Shown here in pieces: positions 15,654 through 22,812 of a stretch of DNA of 64,000 nt. Made by a program: the position numbers and the translations under genes. The DNA comes from Caulobacter sp. GTDB taxonomy: Bacteria > Pseudomonadota > Alphaproteobacteria > Caulobacterales > Caulobacteraceae. The DNA lies in contig JAUSMJ010000045.1 of the NCBI GenBank assembly GCA_030645575.1, positions 55,535-119,534 of the forward strand, in the 5' to 3' direction. Under the pieces are notes generated by a model that saw only the letters and a program-made list of their open reading frames with translations, searched no databases and was not told the DNA's origin. Numbering within the stretch: the stretch's first letter is position 1; each line of letters starts with the position of its first letter.

Positions 15654-17315
15654 ATGATCCGTCTGTTGTCGCTGGTGTTCGCCCTGCTGGCCCTGGCCGC
15701 CGTCCCGACCGCCCGCGCCGGCGGCGACGGGTTCATCCTGTATGGCGGGCCGATTCACGCCCAGGCCGGACCGTCGCCGGAGGCCATCCTGGTGCGCGGC
15801 GACCGGGTCGTGTTCGCCGGGGCCCTCGCCGAGGCTCGCCACCGGGCACCGGGACTGACCGAGATCGACCTGAAGGGCGCGGCCGCCTATCCGGGCTTTG
15901 TCGATTCGCACGTGCACCTGACCGGCGTCGGCCTGCGCGAGATGACGCTGAACCTCGACCAGGTGACGTCGGTGGCCGGACTGGTCGAGGCCGTGCGGGC
16001 CTGGGCCGCCGTCCATCCGGGCGATGGCCCCGTCGTCGGCCGGGGCTGGATCGAGACCCACTGGCCGGAGGGCCGCTTCCCCACCCGCGCCGACCTCGAC
16101 GCCGTCGCGCCGGACCGGCCGGTGGTGCTGGAACGGGCCGACGGCCATGCCGTGGTGCTGAACACGGCCGCCCTGAGACTGGCCGGCGTCACCCGCGCCA
16201 CCCCCGACCCGGCCGGCGGCCGCATCGAGCGCGACGCGGCCGGCGAGGCCACCGGCATGCTGGTCGATAACGCCATGGGCCTGATCGCCCCCAAGCTGCC
16301 GCCGCTGTCGTTCGCCCTGCGCAAGGAGGCCCTGGCCCGGGGAACGGCGCTGTACGCCGCCCGAGGCTGGACCCACGGGGTCAACATGTCGACCGAGGCG
16401 GCCGATCTGAAGGCGCTTGAGGACCTGGCCGCCGAGGGCCGCCTGCCGATCCGGGTCGATGTGTTCATGACGCCCGAGGACGCCGGCGAGGTGCTGCGGC
16501 GCGGTCCCTATCAGGACGCCACCGGCCTGGTGCGGGTTCGCGGGGTGAAGCTCTATATGGACGGCGCGCTGGGTTCGCGCGGCGCGGCCCTGCTCAGGCC
16601 CTACGCCGACCGGCCCGATACGTCAGGCCTGCTGATCGCCGAACACGACGCGACCCTGGCGATCCTGAAACAGGCGCTGAAGGTGCGGGCCCAGGTCGCC
16701 ATCCACGCCATCGGCGACCGCGGCAACCGGCTGGCGCTGGACTGGATCGCCGAGGCCTTCGCCAGCGACCCGGCGGCGGCGGCCGAGGTGCGGCTGAAGG
16801 CGCCCTGGCGCATCGAGCACGCGCAGATTCTCGACCCGGCGGACATTCCCCGTTTCGCCGATATCGGCGTGGTCGCCTCGATGCAGCCCTCGCACGCCAT
16901 CGGCGACTTCTATTTCGCCCCGGCCCGGCTCGGCCCCGATCGCCTGGCCGGGGCCTATGCCTGGAACAGCCTGTACAACGCCGAAGCCCTGCTGGTCGGC
17001 GGCTCCGACGCCCCGGTCGAGGTCGGCGACCCACGCATCGAGTTCTATGCGGCGGTGGCCCGCAAGGACCTGCAGGGCCGCTCCGGCCCCGACTGGCATC
17101 CCGAGCAGGCCATCGACCGCCCCTCGGCCCTCAGCGCCTTCACCCTGACGCCGACCCTCGTCGAGGGCGGCGACTGCGGCGTGCTGGTCAAGTCCTGCCC
17201 GGCCGACATCACCGTCTTCTCGGCCGACATCATGACCATCCCCGAAGCCGGCATCCTGACGGTCAAGCCGGTCCTGACGGTGGTCGGCGGAAAGATCGTG
17301 CACGACGGGCGGTGA
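15654..17315 (+). CDS. Exported amidohydrolase (YtcJ-like, Amidohydro_3)
   Basis: 553 residues. A signal peptide (MIRLLSLVFALLALAAVPTA, cleavage near ARAG) predicts export. The metal-dependent hydrolase core follows with GFVDSHVHL (H86, H88), the family metal ligands, then IHAIGDRGNR (H, about residue 346) and IEHAQI, and a C-terminal VGGSDAPVE with the catalytic Asp. This layout is the YtcJ-type amidohydrolase subgroup, acting on an unidentified amide or cyclic substrate. A GAGG ribosome-binding site precedes the ATG; a cluster of GANTC sites lies upstream. Single gene. Confidence 0.85.
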   Translation: MIRLLSLVFALLALAAVPTARAGGDGFILYGGPIHAQAGPSPEAILVRGDRVVFAGALAEARHRAPGLTEIDLKGAAAYPGFVDSHVHLTGVGLREMTLNLDQVTSVAGLVEAVRAWAAVHPGDGPVVGRGWIETHWPEGRFPTRADLDAVAPDRPVVLERADGHAVVLNTAALRLAGVTRATPDPAGGRIERDAAGEATGMLVDNAMGLIAPKLPPLSFALRKEALARGTALYAARGWTHGVNMSTEAADLKALEDLAAEGRLPIRVDVFMTPEDAGEVLRRGPYQDATGLVRVRGVKLYMDGALGSRGAALLRPYADRPDTSGLLIAEHDATLAILKQALKVRAQVAIHAIGDRGNRLALDWIAEAFASDPAAAAEVRLKAPWRIEHAQILDPADIPRFADIGVVASMQPSHAIGDFYFAPARLGPDRLAGAYAWNSLYNAEALLVGGSDAPVEVGDPRIEFYAAVARKDLQGRSGPDWHPEQAIDRPSALSAFTLTPTLVEGGDCGVLVKSCPADITVFSADIMTIPEAGILTVKPVLTVVGGKIVHDGR

Positions 17316-17359
17316 ACTCTCTCTCCTTGATCGTCATGGCAGGGCGGGGACTGGCTTTC

Positions 17360-17427
17360 CTGTCCCTTGGGACTGGATAGCCCGCCCCTGGTTGCATCGG
17401 GACAGGACAAGCAGTCCCAAGGGACAG
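17360..17427. repeat. Inverted repeat with perfect 16-bp arms
   Basis: CTGTCCCTTGGGACTG (17360-17375) is repeated in inverse as CAGTCCCAAGGGACAG (17412-17427) with a 36-bp loop; imperfect pairing continues outward through the GGGCGGGGACTGG / CTAGTCCTGCCCC flanks. It sits between the amidohydrolase stop and the helicase start, and resembles a REP-like element or a terminator. Confidence 0.7.
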
Positions 17428-17526
17428 CTAGTCCTGCCCCCTCCGTCCGCGCTATGCGGGGATAGCCCCGGACAGGCTGGGCCACGACGGGTTGAAGGGG
17501 AGCGCCGACTCCCCCACCTTCGCTCC

Positions 17527-20034
17527 ATGAGTGACCGCTCCACAGGCCAGGCGGCGCACCGGCTCGTGGCGGTGCTTGGCCCGACCAATACCGGCAAGAC
17601 CCACCTCGCCGTCGAGCGGATGCTGGGCCACCACAGCGGCATGATCGGCTTGCCGCTGCGGCTGCTGGCGCGTGAAATCTATGATCGCGTCGTGCGGCTC
17701 AAGGGCCCGCGCGGAGTGGCGCTGATCACCGGCGAGGAAAAGATCGTCCCGCCCCGGCCGAACTATTTCGTCTGCACGGTCGAAGCCATGCCGCTGGGCC
17801 GCGAGGTCGACTTTCTGGCCATCGACGAGATCCAGCTGTGCGCCGATCCCGAGCGTGGCCATGTGTTCACCCACCGGCTGCTGCATGCGCGCGGGAAACA
17901 CGAAACCATGCTGCTGGGGGCCGGGACCATGGCGCCGCTGGTCCGGCGGCTGCTGCCCGGCGTCGAGATCGTCGAACGGGAGCGGTTCTCGAGCCTGCGC
18001 TACACGGGGCCGAAGAAGCTGACCCGCCTGCCCCGGCGCAGCGCCGTGGTCGCCTTCAGCGCCGACAATGTCTACGCCATCGCCGAGCTGATCCGCCGCC
18101 AGCGCGGTGGCGCGGCCGTGGTCATGGGGAGCTTGAGCCCCCGCACCCGCAACGCCCAGGTGGCGCTCTACCAGTCCGGCGAGGTCGACTTCCTCGTGGC
18201 CACCGACGCCATCGGCATGGGGCTGAACATGGACGTCGATCATGTCGCCTTCGCCGGCTTGCGCAAGTTCGACGGCCGGAAGACTCGCTTCCTCCACCCA
18301 CAGGAGGTCGGCCAGATCGCCGGCCGGGCCGGGCGACACGTCAGGGATGGCACGTTCGGCGTGACCGGCGAGGCCGAGGAGATGGACGAGGATCTCGTCG
18401 CGGCCGTCGAGGAACACGCCTTCCAGCCCGTGGCCTCGGCCGAATGGCGCAACCACCGGCTGGACTTCACGGGCCTGCCGTCGCTGATCCGCTCGCTGGA
18501 GGCCACGCCGTCGCGCGAGGGCCTGATGCTGTCGGCCCCGGCCATCGACGAGTTGGCGCTCAAGCGGATGGCGGAGGATGCCGACGTGGCCCACCGCGTG
18601 CGCGACCGGGTCGCGCTGGAGCGACTGTGGGAGGTCTGCCAGACGCCCGACTTTCGCAAACAGACCAGCGACGAGCACCTGCGGCTGATCCGCGCCCTGT
18701 TCGACAACCTGACGACGGGCCGGCGGCGCATGCCGGAAGACTGGATGCAGGGCCAGTTCAAGGGGCTGGACCGCACCGACGGCGAGATCGACACCCTGGC
18801 CACGCGCCTGGCCGGCGTGCGCACCCTGGCCTATGTCGCCAACCGCCCCGACTGGCTGGTCGATCCCGGACACTGGCAGGGCGTGACGCGCGGGCTGGAA
18901 GAGCGATTGTCCGACGCGCTGCACGAGAAGCTGATGGCCCGCTTCATCGACCGGCGGACCAGCGTGCTGATGCGCCAGCTGGGCGACCGGGCCGAGATGC
19001 TGGCGGGGGTGGCCGAGGACGGCGCGGTGACCGTCGAGGGCCATTTTGTCGGTCGCCTTAACGGCCTGACCTTCGAGGCGCCGAAGGCCGCGTCCTCGCT
19101 GGAGGAGAAGGCCCAGCGCGGCGCGGCCCAGCGGGCCGTCGGGCCGGAGGTCGCGCGGCGGCTGGGCCGGCTCGCCGGCGAGCCGGACGAGGCCTTCGGC
19201 GTCACCCCCGACGGCGCGGTGCTGTGGAACGGCGAAGCGGCCGGCCAGGTCGTCGATGGCGGCAAGGTCCGGCTGCTCGGCGAGCTGGGCCCCGAGACGG
19301 CGCGGGAGCGGGCGCGGCAGCGGCTGCAGGCCTGGCTGTCGGCCGAACGCGAGCGCCGGCTGGAACCCCAAACGCGGCTCGAACGGGCGATGGCCGAGGG
19401 CCGGGTCAAGGGTCTGCCGCGCGGCATCGCCCATCGGCTGGTCGAGGCCGGCGGCCTGCTCGACCGCCGGCTGGTCGAAGCCGACCTCAAGGCCCTTAGC
19501 CAGGCCGAGCGGCGATCGCTGCGCATGCTCGGCGTGCGCATCGGCGCCTTCAGCCTGTTCATGCCGGGCCTGCTGGAGCCTCAGGCCCTGGCCTTCGCCC
19601 AGGCCCTGGCCGGCGGGTCCTGGCGGCCGCCGACAGACAACCTCTCGCGGTTGCCGACGCCACCGCCCCCGGCGCGCGCGCTGGCGGCCCGGGGCCTGCG
19701 CGCCGTCGGCGCCTTCGCGGTTCCGGCGATCGCGCTGGAACAGCTCGACGAGCACCTGCGGGCGGGGTTCAAGCCGGGCGTCGGCATCGTCCTCTCCGAC
19801 GCGGCGCGCGAGGGCCTTGGCTGGACCGCCGCCGAGACCGGGGCGATCCTGCGGGCGCTGGGCTTCACCCCGGTCAGCCGGACCGAGCCGATCGCCTGGC
19901 GTCGCCGAAGCGAGAAGCCGGCCGAGACGGCCGCGCCACCGCCCGCTCACTCGCCATTCGCCGCCCTGGCCGGGCTGAAGGTCCCGCCGACGCGCCGGCG
20001 CCGACCCAAACGCCGCAAGCCCGCCGCGTCATGA
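17527..20034 (+). CDS. SUV3-type ATP-dependent RNA helicase
   Basis: 835 residues. A RecA-like helicase core: Walker A GPTNTGKTH (18-26), DEIQ box (D100-Q103, replacing the DEAD box as in SUV3), SAT-like segment GAGTM, and motif VI QIAGRAGRH near 264-272. A long C-terminal region ends in a basic tail (RRRRPKRRK). In mitochondria SUV3 works with a nuclease in RNA turnover; the bacterial relative probably remodels RNA. The ATG at 17527 is chosen because residue 1 is just ahead of the fold; upstream extension crosses the inverted repeat. It overlaps the S4 gene by 4 nt. Confidence 0.85.
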   Translation: MSDRSTGQAAHRLVAVLGPTNTGKTHLAVERMLGHHSGMIGLPLRLLAREIYDRVVRLKGPRGVALITGEEKIVPPRPNYFVCTVEAMPLGREVDFLAIDEIQLCADPERGHVFTHRLLHARGKHETMLLGAGTMAPLVRRLLPGVEIVERERFSSLRYTGPKKLTRLPRRSAVVAFSADNVYAIAELIRRQRGGAAVVMGSLSPRTRNAQVALYQSGEVDFLVATDAIGMGLNMDVDHVAFAGLRKFDGRKTRFLHPQEVGQIAGRAGRHVRDGTFGVTGEAEEMDEDLVAAVEEHAFQPVASAEWRNHRLDFTGLPSLIRSLEATPSREGLMLSAPAIDELALKRMAEDADVAHRVRDRVALERLWEVCQTPDFRKQTSDEHLRLIRALFDNLTTGRRRMPEDWMQGQFKGLDRTDGEIDTLATRLAGVRTLAYVANRPDWLVDPGHWQGVTRGLEERLSDALHEKLMARFIDRRTSVLMRQLGDRAEMLAGVAEDGAVTVEGHFVGRLNGLTFEAPKAASSLEEKAQRGAAQRAVGPEVARRLGRLAGEPDEAFGVTPDGAVLWNGEAAGQVVDGGKVRLLGELGPETARERARQRLQAWLSAERERRLEPQTRLERAMAEGRVKGLPRGIAHRLVEAGGLLDRRLVEADLKALSQAERRSLRMLGVRIGAFSLFMPGLLEPQALAFAQALAGGSWRPPTDNLSRLPTPPPPARALAARGLRAVGAFAVPAIALEQLDEHLRAGFKPGVGIVLSDAAREGLGWTAAETGAILRALGFTPVSRTEPIAWRRRSEKPAETAAPPPAHSPFAALAGLKVPPTRRRRPKRRKPAAS

Positions 20035-20315
20035 GCGAACAGTCCTGCCGCGCGGACGTCTGGCTGTGGCGCGCGCGCTTCTTCAAGACGCGCTCGCTGG
20101 CCGCCCGCTTTGTCGATGAGGGGCGGATCCGCCTCACCCGCGCGGGCGCGGCAGGCCGGCTGGACAAGGCCTCGCGGGCGCTGAGGCGGGGCGACGAACT
20201 GGTGTTCGCGCTGGGCGGCCGCGTCGTCGCCGTGCGGCTGGAGGCGTTCGGCGAGCGTCGCGGTCCGCCGGGCGAGGCGCGCGCCCTCTACGCGCCGCTG
20301 GAGGCCCCGCCATGA
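20031..20315 (+). CDS. S4-domain RNA-binding protein (Hsp15/HslR-like)
   Basis: 94 residues. The S4 domain is at the N terminus: RADVWLWRARFFKTRSLAAR (about 5-24) then VDEGRIRLTRAGAAGRLDKA and FALGGRVVAVRLE. This is the Hsp15 family, which in E. coli binds stalled 50S subunits carrying nascent chain and tRNA. ATGA overlap with the helicase gene indicates one mRNA for two RNA-acting proteins. The C-terminal tail is short compared with E. coli Hsp15. Confidence 0.85.
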   Translation: MSEQSCRADVWLWRARFFKTRSLAARFVDEGRIRLTRAGAAGRLDKASRALRRGDELVFALGGRVVAVRLEAFGERRGPPGEARALYAPLEAPP

Positions 20316-20467
20316 CAGGTCCGCGCGGACGGCCCGGGGTCAGATCAATTCTGCCCGGACGCCTTGAGTTTTCCTGTCGCTGCTGAGAGACCTCGCCGCA
20401 TTGACAAGCCGCCCCTCGCCTTTGAAAAGGCGCGCGCCACCAACCGACTGGACCATCAAGTTCCCCG

Positions 20468-20809
20468 ATGACCTACATCGTCACCGACGCCTGCATCAAA
20501 TGTAAGTTCATGGACTGCGTGGAAGTCTGTCCCGTCGACTGCTTCTACGAGGGCGAGAACTTCCTGGCCATCAGCCCGGACGAATGCATCGACTGCGGCG
20601 TCTGCGAACCCGAATGCCCGGTCGACGCCATCAAGCCGGACACCGAGGACGAGCCCGACGGCAAGTGGCTGAAGGTCAATTCCGAGTACGCGAAGATCTG
20701 GCCGAACATCACCCTCAAGGGTGTGCCGCCGGCCGACGCCGCGGACTTCGAGCGCGAGACCGGCAAGTTCGAGAAGTACTTCAGCGACAAGCCCGGCAAG
20801 GGCTCCTGA
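20468..20809 (+). CDS. fdxA: 7Fe ferredoxin FdxA ([3Fe-4S][4Fe-4S])
   Basis: 113 residues, the usual FdxA length with the long C-terminal extension. Cysteines C9, C17, C21, C40, C43, C46 and C50 lie in [17 protein letters not shown] and [13 protein letters not shown]12 and C25 are additional. The pattern matches 7Fe ferredoxins that pass single electrons in the cytosol. It is immediately upstream of the carD gene with a 302-bp gap. A TTGACA-like -35 lies at 20401-20406, without a convincing -10. Confidence 0.95.
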   Translation: MTYIVTDACIKCKFMDCVEVCPVDCFYEGENFLAISPDECIDCGVCEPECPVDAIKPDTEDEPDGKWLKVNSEYAKIWPNITLKGVPPADAADFERETGKFEKYFSDKPGKGS

Positions 20810-21111
20810 CCGGGCCCCGCTGAATCCCCAGTACATCACCGGGATTTCGCAACCCTTTCTTTAGGCTCGATTTTGTGATACGGTCCCGCCTGACGTGACG
20901 GGTCCGCCGTCGCGCCTTGGTTCAAGAACAGCCGCATGCGAACGGCGCGCCTTATTGAAGGCGAGGGTGTCCTAGAGGTCTGTCCAATCTGAAACGAAAT
21001 CCACCGCGGTTCCGCCGCGGTCGGAGAAGTTTTCGTCTCAGGTAGGCCGTCTCCGGGCTGCGGCCCGCGGGGAGGACCCCCGCGGACAGGGTGCAAGAGA
21101 AGGACGAACAT
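20810..21111 (+). promoter_or_regulatory. 302-bp leader between fdxA and carD with two strong hairpins
   Basis: No gene fits here. It contains two perfect stems: ACCGCGG/CCGCGGT (21003-21021) and CCGCGGGG/CCCCGCGG (21065-21085, 5-nt loop), the second ending 26 nt before the carD ATG. The first half is comparatively A/T-rich (TTTCTTTAGG, ATTTTGTGATACGG) and probably holds the carD promoter. Confidence 0.45.
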
Positions 21112-21615
21112 ATGAGCAAGTCTGGTCTGGCGTTTTCGGTCAACGACCACGTCGTCTACCCCGCGCATGGCGTGGGCACGATCCGTGCGGTCGAGACCCA
21201 GGAAGTCGCCGGCATGTCGCTCGAGGTCTATGTCATCACCTTCGACCACGAAAAGATGACGCTGCGCGTTCCGACCAAGAAGGCGGTCACCTCCGGCCTG
21301 CGTCCGCTGGCCGAAGGCCTGGTCGTGACCAAGGCCCTGACGACCCTCAAGGGCCGCGCCCGGGTCAAGCGCACCATGTGGTCGCGCCGCGCCCAGGAAT
21401 ACGAGGCCAAGATCAACTCCGGCGACCTGATCTCGATCGCCGAGGTGGTGCGCGACCTGCACCGCGCCGAGAACCAGCCGGAACAGTCCTATTCCGAGCG
21501 TCAGCTCTATGAATCGGCGCTGGACCGCATGGCCCGCGAAGTCGCCGCGATCGAGAAGATCGACCGTGACGCGGCGGTGGGCATCCTGACCAAGTCCCTG
21601 CAGAAGGCCGCCTAG
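21112..21615 (+). CDS. cdnL: CarD/CdnL-family RNA polymerase-binding regulator
   Basis: 167 residues. The N-terminal CarD domain starts LAFSVNDHVVYPAHGVGTI (about 5-23), a Tudor-like fold that contacts the RNA polymerase beta subunit, and the C-terminal helical half (EVVRDLHRAENQPEQSYSER) binds promoter DNA near -10. CdnL in Caulobacter and Myxococcus stabilises open complexes at housekeeping promoters such as rRNA genes. GAGAAGGACG precedes the ATG at 21112, supporting this start over the ATG 21 nt upstream. Terminator follows at 21642-21669. Confidence 0.93.
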   Translation: MSKSGLAFSVNDHVVYPAHGVGTIRAVETQEVAGMSLEVYVITFDHEKMTLRVPTKKAVTSGLRPLAEGLVVTKALTTLKGRARVKRTMWSRRAQEYEAKINSGDLISIAEVVRDLHRAENQPEQSYSERQLYESALDRMAREVAAIEKIDRDAAVGILTKSLQKAA

Positions 21616-21641
21616 GCTTTTTCAGGAAGGCGATTTCGTGA

Positions 21642-21669
21642 AACGCCCGGTGGAAACGCCGGGCGTTTT
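21642..21669 (+). terminator. Rho-independent terminator of carD
   Basis: AACGCCCGG (21642-21650) pairs with CCGGGCGTT (21659-21667), 8-nt loop, followed by TTTTG. Located 27 nt after the carD stop. Confidence 0.85.
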
Positions 21670-21678
21670 GCTTTGCGC

Positions 21679-21764
21679 GGGGACATGCACTTCAGTGCGT
21701 GTCCCCTGCCAACGAATTCAGGATCATTCGGACAGTGGGGACACGCACTGAAGTGCATGTCCCC
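21679..21764. repeat. Pair of inverted palindromic REP-like elements (GGGGACA...TGTCCCC)
   Basis: Copy one (21679-21706) and copy two (21737-21764) are exact reverse complements over 28 bp, and each is itself nearly palindromic around TGCACT-TC-AGTGC. They are 30 bp apart in a BIME-like arrangement between the carD terminator and the next thioesterase gene. Further family members are at 22269-22297 and, degenerate, 22779-22806. Confidence 0.75.
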
Positions 21765-21834
21765 GCCTCTCGACTCCCCCTGCGTCAGCCGCCCTAACGC
21801 CCTCTCCTGACCGTCACCCACCGAGCACCCGCCG

Positions 21835-22269
21835 ATGAAACCGCCCGCCTGGCGCCAAGACCGCGCCCTCTATCCGCACAGCACGCGCGTGCAGACCCGC
21901 TATCACGACGAGGACCGGCTGGGGCACGTCAACAACATCGCCGTGGCCGCCTACTATGACGAGGCGCGGTCGCAGCTGATGCGGCGGACCTTCGAGCTGA
22001 CGAACGGCCTGACCGGCGTGCGCATCGTCACCGCCGACGTGCGGGTCAGCTACATGGGCGAGGTGTTTCACCCCGGCGACGTCGAGGTCGCCTCCGGCAT
22101 CCTGCGCATTGGCAATTCGTCCTGGGAGATCGGCCAGACCATGTTCCAGAACGACCGTTGCGTGGGGGTCTGCTCCACCGTGCTGGTCCAGGCCTCGGCG
22201 GCCGGCGCGGGCGCCATTGTCCCGGAGCTGCGGGCGGCGCTGGAGCAGCTGCTGATCACCGCGCCATAG
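21835..22269 (+). CDS. 4HBT-type hotdog acyl-CoA thioesterase
   Basis: 144 residues with the 4-hydroxybenzoyl-CoA-thioesterase pattern RYHDEDRLGHVNNIAVAAYY (about 22-41), which includes the catalytic D and the HVNN helix start. RVSYMGEVFHPGDVEVASGI follows, the usual strands. It hydrolyses a CoA thioester; the acyl group is unknown. It ends TAG at 22267-22269, and the last base of the stop starts a REP-like palindrome shared with the convergent SRPBCC gene. Confidence 0.85.
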   Translation: MKPPAWRQDRALYPHSTRVQTRYHDEDRLGHVNNIAVAAYYDEARSQLMRRTFELTNGLTGVRIVTADVRVSYMGEVFHPGDVEVASGILRIGNSSWEIGQTMFQNDRCVGVCSTVLVQASAAGAGAIVPELRAALEQLLITAP

Positions 22270-22297
22270 GGGACATGTACCGCAGGTACGTGTCCCC
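22269..22297. repeat. REP-like palindrome spanning the gap between two convergent stop codons
   Basis: GGGGACA-TGTACC and GGTAC-GTGTCCCC pair around a short centre. The element fills the space between the two TAG stops: its first G is the last base of the thioesterase stop and its last C begins the complementary SRPBCC stop. It could serve as a bidirectional terminator. Confidence 0.65.
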
Positions 22298-22737
22298 TAC
22301 CCCACCGCCGCCACCCGTTTCGCCAGCGCCTCGTTGACCGCCACGTAGTGGGGTCGGAAGTCGCGCTCAAGCTGCTCGGCAGAGAAGGTCATGGCGATCA
22401 GGCCGCTCATGTCCTCGCCATGCACGAGGCGCGTGCCCTCCGGCGCGGGTTCCAGCAGGAACAGGTGCGTGCCGTGGAACAGCAGCGGCACGACCCCGCT
22501 CCAGGCCAGGGCCGTGTAGGGCTCGAACCTCGTCAGCCTGACCGTCTGGGTGATCGTCGCCCCCGGCCTGCCCGCCGGATTGAGGAAGGTCGTGCGGACC
22601 TTGCCGCCGGCCCGGGCCTCGCCCTCGGCGGCGATGTTGAGCGGGTTCCACTCGTGGTAACGGGCGAAGTCGGTCAGCACCGCCCAGACCTTCGCCGGCG
22701 GCGCGGAAATGACGGCTTCGGTGCGGATGTGTTTCAT
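22297..22737 (-). CDS. SRPBCC (START-like) domain protein
   Basis: 146 residues starting MKHIRTEAVISAPPAKVWAV, the standard first strand and helix of the SRPBCC fold (polyketide-cyclase/dehydrase family 2), then DFARYHEWNPLNIAAEGEAR and LTRFEPYTALAWSG, forming the helix-grip cavity that binds hydrophobic ligand. No catalytic residue can be assigned. The stop lies on the REP palindrome edge; convergent with the thioesterase. Role unknown. Confidence 0.85.
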   Translation of the reverse strand: MKHIRTEAVISAPPAKVWAVLTDFARYHEWNPLNIAAEGEARAGGKVRTTFLNPAGRPGATITQTVRLTRFEPYTALAWSGVVPLLFHGTHLFLLEPAPEGTRLVHGEDMSGLIAMTFSAEQLERDFRPHYVAVNEALAKRVAAVG

Positions 22738-22778
22738 GCGTCAAGCCTGCCCGACCGCGACGGGGGGATCAACCGCGC

Positions 22779-22806
22779 GGGAACACGCACTGAAGGGCCC
22801 GTCCCC
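22779..22806. repeat. Degenerate copy of the GGGGACA...TGTCCCC element
   Basis: GGGAACACGCACTGAAGG..CCGTCCCC differs from the 21737-21764 copy at five of 28 positions, mostly on the right half, so its stem is broken. It lies between the SRPBCC gene start and the sulfatase gene end. Confidence 0.5.
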
Positions 22807-22812
22807 GGCCGG

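Noticed and set aside
20401..20429. Promoter with TTGACA at 20401 for fdxA
   Set aside because: A -35 match exists, but no convincing -10 at proper spacing, so it is only mentioned in the fdxA entry.
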